Below are positions 1 through 6,616 of a stretch of 51,495 nucleotides of DNA, in pieces. Each line of letters begins with the position of its first letter. The stretch's first letter is position 1. The translations under genes and the position numbers were made by a program. Under the pieces are notes generated by a model that was given only the letters and a program-made list of their open reading frames with translations, was not told the DNA's origin and searched no databases. The DNA comes from Burkholderiales bacterium (GTDB taxonomy: Bacteria; Pseudomonadota; Gammaproteobacteria; Burkholderiales; Burkholderiaceae_E). Where the stretch lies: positions 1 to 51,495 of the forward strand of contig JAIYCW010000029.1 in assembly GCA_027487815.1 (NCBI GenBank), in the 5' to 3' direction.

Positions 1-1215
1 CGCGCATTGCTCCTCGGTGATTTACCCGGCACCGACGGATTGCGCTACGAGCTGCAACTCAAGGGCGCAGGCCCAACCCCCTACAGCCGCCGCGCAGATG
101 GCCGAGCCGTGTTGCGCTCTTCTATCCGCGAATACCTAGCCTCTGTTGCTATGGCAGGCCTCGGGATTCCAACCACTTATGCGCTTAGTCTTACCGCCAG
201 CGATTTGCCAGTGATCCGCGAAACGGTGGAAACCGCGGCTGTCGTGTGCCGCGTAGCTCCCAGCTTTTTGCGCTTCGGGCATTTCGAACACTTCTATCAC
301 CAGCAGCAGCCGGAAGCCTTAAAGGTGCTGGCGGACCATTTGATCAGTGCTCATTACCCGCAATGCGAAGGCCCGGATCGTTATGCCCAGCTTCTGGGGC
401 TAGTTATCAGGCGCACGGCGGAGATGATTGCTCAGTGGCAAGGCGTGGGGTTTTGCCACGGCGTTATGAACACCGACAACATGTCACTGCTGGGCCTGAC
501 AATTGACTACGGCCCCTTTGGATTTCTCGACGTCTACGATCCAGCGCACATTTGCAACCATTCGGATCATCAAGGGCGCTACGCCTACCAAATGCAGCCC
601 AAGATCGGCTATTGGAATTGCATGTGCCTGGCGCAGTGTTTTGTTGACTTGATTGGTTCGGTTGAGCAAACCCAGACAGTCCTGCAATCCTACCCGGATC
701 ATTTCACCCGAGCTGCCAATCGAGTCTGGATGGCCAAGGTTGGTCTGGAGACGCAAGGCTCTCCTGATCTCGACACCCAGGATGTTGCCCTGGCGCAATC
801 ACTTCTTGATCTGATGAAAGCCAGCCGTGCCGATTTCACAGTCACCTTTCGGGTGCTGACTGAAACCCTCGCTCAGCTATCTACCACCTCATCCACCGCC
901 CACGCGCCGAGTCTGGTCCGCGATATGTTTTTGGATCGGGAGGGGTTTGATCAATGGTATTCGGGCTGGATAACTCGTATTGGCTCGGATCGCAGCGCGG
1001 CACTTGCGCGTATGGAAACCGCTAATCCAAGGGTCATCCTGCGCAATTTCATGGCGCAGGAAGCCATTGAAAAAGCACAGAAAGGCGATTTCACCGAGGT
1101 GAATCGCCTTCAACATCTACTTCAAGATCCTTACGCAGCGCTTGACGCACTGCCGCAAGATTTAGCCTTGCCCCCCGACTGGGCGCAGGGCCTTGAACTT
1201 AGCTGCTCTTCTTGA
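1..1215 (+). CDS. selO: Protein adenylyltransferase SelO (YdiU), 5' end outside window
   Basis: Pseudokinase-fold enzyme of the SelO/YdiU family, known to transfer AMP from ATP to Ser/Thr/Tyr of target proteins, with a link to redox stress. The reading frame is open to base 1, so the start and roughly the first 80-90 residues lie upstream. What remains shows the two strongest family blocks: ELQLKGAGPTPYSR near the left edge, and HGVMNTDNMSLLGLTIDYG about 150 residues in, which carries the metal- and nucleotide-binding Asp/Asn residues. The stop is at 1213-1215. The last 17 bases overlap the end of a small ORF on the other strand. Identity is secure; only the start is unknown. Confidence 0.93.
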   Translation, partial: RALLLGDLPGTDGLRYELQLKGAGPTPYSRRADGRAVLRSSIREYLASVAMAGLGIPTTYALSLTASDLPVIRETVETAAVVCRVAPSFLRFGHFEHFYHQQQPEALKVLADHLISAHYPQCEGPDRYAQLLGLVIRRTAEMIAQWQGVGFCHGVMNTDNMSLLGLTIDYGPFGFLDVYDPAHICNHSDHQGRYAYQMQPKIGYWNCMCLAQCFVDLIGSVEQTQTVLQSYPDHFTRAANRVWMAKVGLETQGSPDLDTQDVALAQSLLDLMKASRADFTVTFRVLTETLAQLSTTSSTAHAPSLVRDMFLDREGFDQWYSGWITRIGSDRSAALARMETANPRVILRNFMAQEAIEKAQKGDFTEVNRLQHLLQDPYAALDALPQDLALPPDWAQGLELSCSS

Positions 1216-1330
1216 CTTTTTCCAGCATGCGGAAAATTGGCTTGTTGGCGCCGCGGAATAGTCGCTTGAGCGACTTGGGCAAACAACGACGTTCGAGGGT
1301 GTTGCGACGGGTGCGTGATTTCTCAGCCAT
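1199..1330 (-). CDS. Possible small basic protein (43 aa), unrecognised
   Basis: Short minus-strand ORF with ATG at 1330 and TAA at 1199. The product begins MAEKSRTRRNTLERR and ends EKVKKSS. It is very rich in Arg and Lys, has one Cys, and no signal peptide or membrane segment. Codons are those of well-expressed genes here (CGC/CGT for Arg, AAG for Lys, C or G in third positions). A TATAAT box (1359-1364) with a weak TTCATT 16 bases upstream sits 22 bases before the probable transcript start, inside the yciB upstream region. No clear Shine-Dalgarno is seen. The ORF overlaps the selO 3' end by 17 bases, tail to tail. The charge pattern would suit a ribosome- or nucleic-acid-associated protein, but I recognise no family. 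Confidence 0.45.
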   Translation of the reverse strand: MAEKSRTRRNTLERRCLPKSLKRLFRGANKPIFRMLEKVKKSS

Positions 1331-1358
1331 ATTTAGGACTCATAATAGATAGCCCACC

Positions 1359-1386
1359 ATTATAGCTTTGGCTTGAACCAAATGAA
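1359..1386 (-). promoter_or_regulatory. Candidate promoter for the small basic ORF
   Basis: On the minus strand a perfect TATAAT (+ strand attata, 1359-1364) is preceded after 16 bases by TTCATT (1381-1386, half of the -35 consensus). Transcription would start near 1352 and reach the ATG at 1330 after about 22 bases. The -35 element overlaps the yciB start codon, so expression of the two genes may interfere. Confidence 0.4.
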
Positions 1387-1924
1387 GCTTCTTTTCGATC
1401 TCTTCCCGGTAATTCTCTTTTTTGCCGCTTACAAGTTCGGTGATTTGTATATCGCCACAGGCGTCGCCATCGTGGCCAGTATCGCCCAAATTGTGTATTT
1501 GAAGCTGCGCGGCAAGGTGGTGGAGTCCATGCAGTGGGCGGGGTTGGTGATCATCGTGGTGTTCGGCGGAATGACCCTGCTCTTTCACGATGAAACCTTT
1601 ATCAAATGGAAACCTACCGTGCTTTACATGGCGTTTTGTGTGGCCCTGCTGGTCGCGCGATATGCGATGAACAAGAATCTGATTGAGGCCATGATGAAGG
1701 CCCAGCTCAAATTACCCACCGCCATTTGGGATCGGCTGAATTTCGCATGGGCGGCGTTTTTTGCCAGTATGGCCGCGCTGAATATCGTTATCGCCTACCG
1801 ATTTCCAACCGATGTCTGGGTTAATTTCAAGCTGTTCGGCACGATGGGACTGACATTGGTGTTTGTGATTGCCCAGGGCCTCTATCTTGGGCGATATGTC
1901 CAGGATGACTCGGCGGGGTCTTGA
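1382..1924 (+). CDS. yciB: Inner membrane septation protein A (YciB/IspZ)
   Basis: Polytopic inner-membrane protein of the YciB family (180 aa, the usual length), implicated in cell envelope synthesis and septation. The N-terminus MKLLFDLFPVILFF and the mid-protein block WKPTVLYM are family hallmarks, and about five hydrophobic segments fill the chain. I chose the ATG at 1382 because the family starts with MK-LFDLFP; an in-frame TTG lies nine bases earlier. The stop TGA shares one base with the ATG of bolA (TGATG), so the two are probably translationally coupled. First gene of a yciB-bolA-ppiC unit. Confidence 0.95.
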   Translation: MKLLFDLFPVILFFAAYKFGDLYIATGVAIVASIAQIVYLKLRGKVVESMQWAGLVIIVVFGGMTLLFHDETFIKWKPTVLYMAFCVALLVARYAMNKNLIEAMMKAQLKLPTAIWDRLNFAWAAFFASMAALNIVIAYRFPTDVWVNFKLFGTMGLTLVFVIAQGLYLGRYVQDDSAGS

Positions 1925-2196
1925 TGCGCCCCACTGCTGATCAAATCTCCACCCGGCTGCTTGTAGCGTTCCCGCAGGCTCAGGTGCAGGTGGAAGATGA
2001 GAGCCACTTGCATGCCGGGCACGCTGGTGCCTCAGACGGTGCAGGCCACTTTAAGGTCGATATTACCGACACAGCTTTGTCACAGTTGCGTCGCATTCAG
2101 GCTCATCGCCTGGTGTATGATGCCCTGCAGCAATGGATCCCCAGTGGCATACATGCCCTTTCTATTCATCTTCATGCCAACCATCCCAAAGAGTAA
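1924..2196 (+). CDS. bolA: BolA family protein
   Basis: Small BolA/IbaG-type protein (90 aa). Members pair with monothiol glutaredoxins in Fe-S and iron handling and can bind DNA. The sequence shows the HAGH...GHFKVDI core with its conserved histidines, followed by RLVYDALQ and a C-terminal IHALSIHLHA strand, in the normal order. The start ATG overlaps the yciB stop by one base; a TTG one codon earlier is also in frame. ppiC begins four bases after the stop, so all three genes look like one transcript. Confidence 0.93.
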   Translation: MRPTADQISTRLLVAFPQAQVQVEDESHLHAGHAGASDGAGHFKVDITDTALSQLRRIQAHRLVYDALQQWIPSGIHALSIHLHANHPKE

Positions 2197-2200
2197 ACCT

Positions 2201-2992
2201 ATGACCCTGAGCGTAAGTCGCTTGAGCATAGCCGCATGTGTTGCGGTCGCCAGCTTCGTTTATGTGCCTGCTTTTGCCCAAAACGCAGCCCTTGTGAACA
2301 ACAAACCGATTCCAAAAGAGCGCCTCGACGAGTTCGTGGCTGCGCTCAAGGCACAAGGTCGCCCTGACACTCCAGAATTGCGCACTGCCGTGCGTGAAGA
2401 GCTGATCGCACGCGAAATCTTTGCTCAGGAAGCCGAGAAAAAAGGCTTGGCTCGCTCCCCGGACGTCGTCAAGCAACTCAATAATGTGCGTCAGGATCTG
2501 ATGATTCGCGCCCTGATTCGGGACCACCTGAAGAACAATCCGATCAATGATGCAGCGATCAAGGCGGAATACGACAAGGTAGCGGGTCGTAGCGGCGGTG
2601 AAAAGGAGTACAAGGCGCGCCATATCCTGGTTGAAAAAGAAGAAACCGCCAAGCAAATCATTGCAGACCTGAAAAAAGGTACCAAATTCGAAGACCTGGC
2701 CAAGCAATCGAAAGATCCTGGCTCAGCAGCCAATGGCGGTGATCTGGATTGGAACCAGCCGCAGACTTTCGTCAAGGAGTTTTCCGAGGCAATGACCAAG
2801 CTGGAAAAAGGCAAAGTCACCGACACCCCCGTCAAGACCCAGTTTGGCTTTCATGTGATCCGGCTTGATGATGTGCGCGAGGTCAAGCCACCTCCCCTTG
2901 AGCAGGTCAAGCCCCAAATTCAGCAGGAACTTGAGCGCCGTGCAATTCAGCAATTGCAGACCGATTTGCGGGCCAAAGCCAAGGTCGAGTAA
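2201..2992 (+). CDS. Periplasmic PpiC/SurA-type peptidyl-prolyl isomerase
   Basis: Exported parvulin-type prolyl isomerase (263 aa) acting in periplasmic folding of envelope proteins. Residues 1-27 are a signal peptide (hydrophobic AACVAVASFVYVPAF ending AFAQ). A SurA-like helical region follows, then a rotamase domain at about 125-225 (KARHILVE, FEDLAKQSKDPGSAANGGDL, TQFGFHVIRLDD). The open frame extends far upstream, but the ATG at 2201, four bases after bolA, gives the proper signal peptide. A strong terminator follows the gene. Third gene of the yciB unit, an arrangement common in Burkholderiales. Confidence 0.93.
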   Translation: MTLSVSRLSIAACVAVASFVYVPAFAQNAALVNNKPIPKERLDEFVAALKAQGRPDTPELRTAVREELIAREIFAQEAEKKGLARSPDVVKQLNNVRQDLMIRALIRDHLKNNPINDAAIKAEYDKVAGRSGGEKEYKARHILVEKEETAKQIIADLKKGTKFEDLAKQSKDPGSAANGGDLDWNQPQTFVKEFSEAMTKLEKGKVTDTPVKTQFGFHVIRLDDVREVKPPPLEQVKPQIQQELERRAIQQLQTDLRAKAKVE

Positions 2993-3018
2993 GCCACCAA
3001 AGCGGGCAAACCCCATTA

Positions 3019-3076
3019 GGCCGCATCCTGCGGCCAAGAAAGCCTAAAGCGCGCCCTTCGATTGGGCGCGTTTTTC
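3019..3076 (+). terminator. Double-hairpin terminator after ppiC
   Basis: Two perfect hairpins follow the ppiC stop. The first has 7-bp arms GGCCGCA/TGCGGCC around TCC (3019-3035). The second has 7-bp arms CGCGCCC/GGGCGCG around TTCGATT (3050-3070) and is followed by TTTTT. The second hairpin is a standard intrinsic terminator for the plus-strand unit. It also forms the last codons of tadA on the opposite strand. Confidence 0.85.
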
Positions 3077-3535
3077 TTTGAAGAAGTCTTTCAGCATGGC
3101 CGCACTTTGGCTGGCCCGCAGACCTCCAATGGCCTCGGTGTGGTGGTTGAGCTTTTCGATGGCAAACAAGTCAATCACACTACCTGCAGCACCTGTTTTT
3201 TCATCCGCTGCGGCATAAACCACGCGCTTAAGCCTTGCATGCATTAAAGCCCCTGCGCACATGGCGCAGGGCTCCAGGGTCACATACATTGAGCATTCCG
3301 GCAGCCGATAATTTCCGAGCACCTCGCCCGCCATCCTCAACGCCCTGATCTCAGCATGCGCAGTCGGGTCATGCATTCCAATCGGATGGTTGTACCCGGT
3401 TGCAATCACCGCCCCATCATGAACAATCACGGCCCCCACAGGCACCTCACCGACTGCCCAGGCGTTCTGGGCTTGATCCAATGCCGCGAGCATATAAGCA
3501 TGCTCGCGGGGGGCAAAGTCTTCGTCATTCAGCAT
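3044..3535 (-). CDS. tadA: tRNA-specific adenosine-34 deaminase TadA
   Basis: Zinc deaminase making inosine at the wobble position of tRNA-Arg(ACG). The 163-aa chain has the zinc and catalytic motifs HAEIRAL and PCAMCAGAL in the usual spacing, plus the family block VPVGAVIV. A DPTAHAEI segment confirms TadA rather than a cytidine deaminase. Start ATG at 3535; no strong Shine-Dalgarno is visible before it. The 3' end reads through the stem of the ppiC terminator, so its C-terminal residues are constrained by that hairpin. Confidence 0.95.
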   Translation of the reverse strand: MLNDEDFAPREHAYMLAALDQAQNAWAVGEVPVGAVIVHDGAVIATGYNHPIGMHDPTAHAEIRALRMAGEVLGNYRLPECSMYVTLEPCAMCAGALMHARLKRVVYAAADEKTGAAGSVIDLFAIEKLNHHTEAIGGLRASQSAAMLKDFFKEKRAQSKGAL

Positions 3536-3589
3536 AGGCCGAATCGTGCCACAGCTGGCGGGCGTTGTTAGCCCTTGCGGTTAGTGCCC

Positions 3590-4876
3590 TTAGCGAGTCG
3601 CGCGTCGGGCCAGCAGCGCCCCAACCACCATAGACCCGGCGAGCACATACAAAGCTAGCGTTGTATTCCCAGTAGCATCCTTGATCGCGCCCACCATGTA
3701 GGGGCTTAGAAACCCGGCCAGATTGCCCACCGAGTTGATCAGGGCGATTCCGGCTGCAGCACCTGCGCCGCCAAGCAAAGCGGTAGGCAAGGTCCAAAAC
3801 ACAGGAAGCACGGACAACACGCCAGCTGTGCCCAAAGTCAGGGCGACCATGCCAAGCACCGGATCATTGCCTAGCACCCCGGCCAATCCCAATCCAATGG
3901 CGCCCAGCACTGCCGGGATCATCAGGTGATAGCGCCGCTCTGACCGCTGATCCGAACTGCGGCCAACCAGCACCATGCACACCGCCGCCACAGCATAAGG
4001 AATTGCGGTCAGCAAGCCAATCGACATCAGGTCTTTCACACCAAGGCCCTTGATGAGCTGCGGCAGCCAGAAGCTCACACCATAGAGCCCCATGATGAAG
4101 CAGAAATACAGCAGGGAGAGCAGCAATACTCGCGGATCACGCAAGGTCTCGCCCACAGACATATGCGCCTGAGTTTTCTGATCAGCAGCGATGTTGGTGG
4201 AAAGAAGCTCTTTTTCTTGAGGCGACAACCATTTCGCGGACTGGATGGAGTCATCGAGGTAAAACAGCACCGCAATGCCCATGGCTATGCTCGGCAAACC
4301 TTCAATCAAAAACAACCACTGCCATCCTGCCCATCCATTGACCCCGGCAAAAGCCGTCATGATCCAGCCTGAAAGCGGGCCGCCAATGACACCCGACATC
4401 GCTATAGCTGTCATGAAAAGCGCCACAATCCGGCCGCGCTGTTGAGCTGGAAACCAGTAGGTCAGATAAAGAATGATCCCGGGGAAAAATCCGGCTTCAG
4501 CAGCGCCGAGGAAGAATCGCACTACATAAAACGCGAATTCGTTTTGGACGAACATCATGCCCGCCGAAAGCAAGCCCCAAGTCACCATGATCCGCGCAAT
4601 CCAACGCCTGGCTCCTGTGCGGTGCAGGATAAGGTTGCTGGGTACTTCAAAAAGGAAGTAGCCGATGAAGAAAATCCCCGCCCCCAAGCCATAAGCAGTT
4701 TCGCTGAACTTCAAATCACTGAGCATTTGCAACTTGGCAAAGCCCACGTTCACGCGATCAAGATAAGCCACGACATAACAAAGAAAAAGGAATGGCAGTA
4801 ATCGCCATGCGACCTTACGGTAAGTCATTTCCTGGAAAGAAGGGTCTGCGTTCGCCGGCACGGCAATCGTGGTCAT
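3590..4876 (-). CDS. MFS transporter, anion:cation symporter (ACS) family
   Basis: Twelve-helix major facilitator (428 aa) resembling the ACS branch that takes up organic anions such as tartrate, phthalate or hydroxy acids. Markers are the start of helix 1 with YLDRVNVGFAKLQM, the block GYFLFEVPSNLILHRTGAR after helix 2, and GAAEAGFFPGIILYLTYWFP. The ATG at 4876 has an excellent Shine-Dalgarno (GAGGAG, six bases away). The substrate cannot be read from sequence and no catabolic genes adjoin it. An FNR-like palindrome lies about 100 bases upstream. Confidence 0.88.
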   Translation of the reverse strand: MTTIAVPANADPSFQEMTYRKVAWRLLPFLFLCYVVAYLDRVNVGFAKLQMLSDLKFSETAYGLGAGIFFIGYFLFEVPSNLILHRTGARRWIARIMVTWGLLSAGMMFVQNEFAFYVVRFFLGAAEAGFFPGIILYLTYWFPAQQRGRIVALFMTAIAMSGVIGGPLSGWIMTAFAGVNGWAGWQWLFLIEGLPSIAMGIAVLFYLDDSIQSAKWLSPQEKELLSTNIAADQKTQAHMSVGETLRDPRVLLLSLLYFCFIMGLYGVSFWLPQLIKGLGVKDLMSIGLLTAIPYAVAAVCMVLVGRSSDQRSERRYHLMIPAVLGAIGLGLAGVLGNDPVLGMVALTLGTAGVLSVLPVFWTLPTALLGGAGAAAGIALINSVGNLAGFLSPYMVGAIKDATGNTTLALYVLAGSMVVGALLARRATR

Positions 4877-4969
4877 GGTGATCTCCTCAAGTTAGTGATT
4901 CACGATAGCGACGATTCTTGTTTTTTGGCTGACGAATGCCTTACAGCGATGCACCTACCTGCGACAGGT

Positions 4970-4983
4970 TTGACCAAGATCAA
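4970..4983. promoter_or_regulatory. FNR/ANR-like palindrome
   Basis: TTGACCAAGATCAA matches the FNR consensus TTGAT-N4-ATCAA at nine of ten positions and extends to TTTGA...TCAAA. It lies about 100 bases upstream of the ACS transporter ATG and downstream of the small membrane-protein gene, so the transporter is the likely target. No convincing -10 box was found at the expected distance. Confidence 0.4.
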
Positions 4984-5099
4984 ATCGCGATTGAATTGAG
5001 GGATAACCCCAAGTGCAAATGAAGAAAAAAAGTTTTCGGGTGAGCCTGCTCATCCGCGGATAGACACAACGTCTATGAAACGAGGCGGACCGCCCCGAG

Positions 5100-5375
5100 C
5101 TAAGGCAGTAAGCCTTTGGAGCCTTCGTGCTCTGCCGGAAGAGGATAAGCATCGGCCGCATAAGTTGGCCCCTTCATCACCTTTACAATCAGGCACCCCA
5201 CCGCAACAGTCAGCACCATGGTCCAGAAAAACACCACCACACCAATCATGGTGAAGTCCCAAAGCAGAAGCATGCTTTCGCCCCCACCTGCGGACCAAGT
5301 CACCGGGGTGGACACCCGGTTAATCAACGAAAGCCCAAGCGGCACCAAGGTGCCGACCAGCAAGATCGCAGGCAA
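5100..5375 (-). CDS. Small two-TM membrane protein, probably truncated at its 5' end
   Basis: 91-residue ORF beginning with TTG (PAILLVGTLVPLG), with hydrophobic segments at about 1-17 and 39-66 and a polar tail containing MKGPTYAADAYPLP. I recall that tail from small uncharacterised membrane proteins of Burkholderiales but can name no family. No Shine-Dalgarno precedes the TTG. Reading on upstream in the same frame gives a sensible extension (from a GTG at 5435: VQKLSPRAEPPGLEQRI) interrupted only by TGA at 5382-5384, where a Trp would fit. So this may be a pseudogene, or a gene restarted within its first helix. It lies just downstream of the Cys-rich gene on the same strand. Confidence 0.55.
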   Translation of the reverse strand: MPAILLVGTLVPLGLSLINRVSTPVTWSAGGGESMLLLWDFTMIGVVVFFWTMVLTVAVGCLIVKVMKGPTYAADAYPLPAEHEGSKGLLP

Positions 5376-5446
5376 GCGCTTTCAAATGCGCTGCTCCAGA
5401 CCCGGAGGCTCGGCACGCGGGCTAAGCTTTTGCACGATCAGAAAAT

Positions 5447-5626
5447 CTAGTGTTCACCAGAATCATTCTCAGGCTTCGCACCTGAATCACGGCCTACGGC
5501 ATCGGGAAGCGGCGCCAAGGGTGCATGGCACATTTTCTCGCCATCCCACTGCTGGCCGCACCAGCACCGGCCTGCTGGGTCGATAATGCAAGTTCCGCTG
5601 CCACAGCAGCGCGGATCATCACTCAA
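5447..5626 (-). CDS. Small cysteine-rich protein (59 aa), TTG start
   Basis: Short ORF starting with TTG at 5626, preceded by GGAG six bases upstream, and ending with TAG at 5447. The product has six Cys in its first 33 residues: DPRCCGSGTCIIDPAG, then CWCGQQWDGEKMC. The acidic C-terminal third is probably disordered. The dense Cys block suggests a metal- or cluster-binding knuckle, but this is inference. Similar CCG-GTCIID...CWCGQ proteins occur in Burkholderiales as far as I recall, with no known function. It directly precedes the small membrane protein, and the two may form a pair. Confidence 0.65.
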   Translation of the reverse strand: MSDDPRCCGSGTCIIDPAGRCWCGQQWDGEKMCHAPLAPLPDAVGRDSGAKPENDSGEH

Positions 5627-5868
5627 TTCGATCTCCGTTCGTCAATTAACTGTTGAAGTCTAGTGTATCCACTTGCCTTCATACCCGCTTCTGACCCAAC
5701 CCTGCACCAAAACGCATCAACATGCGGCCGTAGGTTTTGAGGACGAGGCAATCAAGGCCAGCCCTTTCTGGTCATCCGCTTTTCGTAAGTCCGTTGGCTC
5801 AGTTTGCCAAGGTGTCCTTTCGATTTCTCAGGCCTGGACTAACCTCGAGATGATGTCGAAGCTTGCAG
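5627..5868. other. Intergenic stretch without a supported gene
   Basis: About 240 bases between the Cys-rich gene and the operator region. Short ORFs exist on both strands, but none has a Shine-Dalgarno, a recognisable domain or convincing codon use. I see no repeat, tRNA or terminator here. Confidence 0.5.
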
Positions 5869-5883
5869 GTTGACATCGTCAAC
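5869..5883. promoter_or_regulatory. Operator 1 (GTTGAC-N3-GTCAAC)
   Basis: Perfect inverted repeat GTTGACATCGTCAAC, extended by one more G/C pair on each side. It contains the -35 hexamer of the DUF2141 promoter. Size and symmetry resemble sites of TetR-family repressors, but no TetR gene lies in the window, so the regulator is unknown. Confidence 0.6.
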
Positions 5884-5897
5884 CAAGAATATATACT
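5870..5897 (+). promoter_or_regulatory. Promoter of the DUF2141 gene
   Basis: A consensus TTGACA (5870-5875) is separated by 16 bases from TATACT (5892-5897). Transcription should start near 5904, inside operator 2, giving a leader of about 25 bases to the ATG at 5929. It is the best sigma-70 promoter match I saw in the window. Confidence 0.65.
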
Positions 5898-5900
5898 TTT

Positions 5901-5915
5901 GTTGACACTGTCTAC
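5901..5915. promoter_or_regulatory. Operator 2 (imperfect copy)
   Basis: GTTGACACTGTCTAC repeats the layout of operator 1 with one arm mismatch. Its centre is 32 bases from that of operator 1, close to three helical turns, so two repressor dimers could sit on the same face of the DNA. It covers the predicted transcription start. Confidence 0.55.
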
Positions 5916-5928
5916 CAAAGGCTTCCCG

Positions 5929-6375
5929 ATGTCAATTAACACCAAACCGCTAAAGATTAACTTGTTCTGCGCGCTATTCACTGTGTTGTGTATGCATTCA
6001 GTTCATGGCCAGGAGCTTGTTGTAAAAATCAGTGGAGCTAAAAGTGCGCAAGGTGAGATCGGATGCGCCCTGTTCTCAAACTCGACCGGCTTTCCGACCG
6101 AGAACCCTGGGCTACCTACCCTTTGGCAGAAAGCCAACCCCGAAGGGGTCATCTGCCGCTTCGCCGGCATAAAACCGGGCCCACACGCGCTAGCCGCTTC
6201 GCATGATCTCAATGGAAATCGGCGCACCGACACCAACTTAGTTGGGATGCCAAAGGAAGATTGGGGAGTCTCAAATAACGTACGGCCAAGCCTGCGCGCA
6301 CCCACATTTGAAGAAGCACGCTTTGAGGTCGCCCCGACCGGAGTGACGACCATAGAAGTGAAACTCGGCCGCTAA
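5929..6375 (+). CDS. DUF2141 domain exported protein
   Basis: 148-residue protein with an N-terminal signal peptide (hydrophobic NLFCALFTVLCMHSVHG, cut near residue 27) and a single DUF2141 domain. Family signs are the opening VKISGAKSAQGEIGCALF, the turn G..PG.HALAASHDLNGN and the block P.EDWGVSNNVRP. DUF2141 proteins are small periplasmic beta-sandwich proteins of unknown function, often beside membrane-lipid or carotenoid genes. The ATG at 5929 is preceded by AAAGG; upstream in-frame starts would put the operator inside the gene. First gene after the tandem operators, and probably the head of the downstream plus-strand cluster. Confidence 0.85.
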   Translation: MSINTKPLKINLFCALFTVLCMHSVHGQELVVKISGAKSAQGEIGCALFSNSTGFPTENPGLPTLWQKANPEGVICRFAGIKPGPHALAASHDLNGNRRTDTNLVGMPKEDWGVSNNVRPSLRAPTFEEARFEVAPTGVTTIEVKLGR

Positions 6376-6409
6376 CCTGTCGGAACCAAACTATTCCAGG
6401 TTAAATACG

Positions 6410-6601
6410 ATGATCACTCGACGATATGGGCCCGCTACATTGGTTACAAGTGCTTCCAGCAGATTTTCCAAGCGGGCTGACGTGGTGGTGAATGCTCGAG
6501 GCGTCGTTCACTGGCCTGCCGCGCAGTGCCCGAGTCAGAATCATGGCAAAGGTAATGCGCGGTACGGCAGCTCCTTCGTTATCGAAGCCTGCCAGGCATA
6601 G
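6410..6601 (+). pseudogene. Remnant of a short-chain dehydrogenase (SDR)
   Basis: The frame from 6410 opens with ITRRYGPATLVTSASS, which looks like the start of an SDR enzyme (YGP-ALVTGASSGIG), the nucleotide-binding turn. The central part of such a gene is missing. In another frame, from about 6525, the DNA reads LPRSARVRIMAKVMRGTA, resembling the tail of the same enzyme type. A normal SDR needs about 750 bases; less than 200 are left. I read this as a gene reduced by deletion and frameshift. The resemblance is by eye and could be chance. Confidence 0.35.
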
Positions 6602-6616
6602 CTCAAAGGCTCATTC

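Noticed and set aside
1997-2200. N-terminal extension of the ppiC frame
   Set aside because: This part is a shadow of bolA in another frame; the signal peptide begins at 2201.
5673-5873. 66-codon plus-strand ORF before the operators
   Set aside because: No Shine-Dalgarno, no recognisable domain, unconvincing composition, and its end runs into operator 1.
5799-5981. 60-codon minus-strand ORF across the DUF2141 promoter
   Set aside because: It lies antisense to a strong promoter and tandem operators, has no family resemblance and no start signal.
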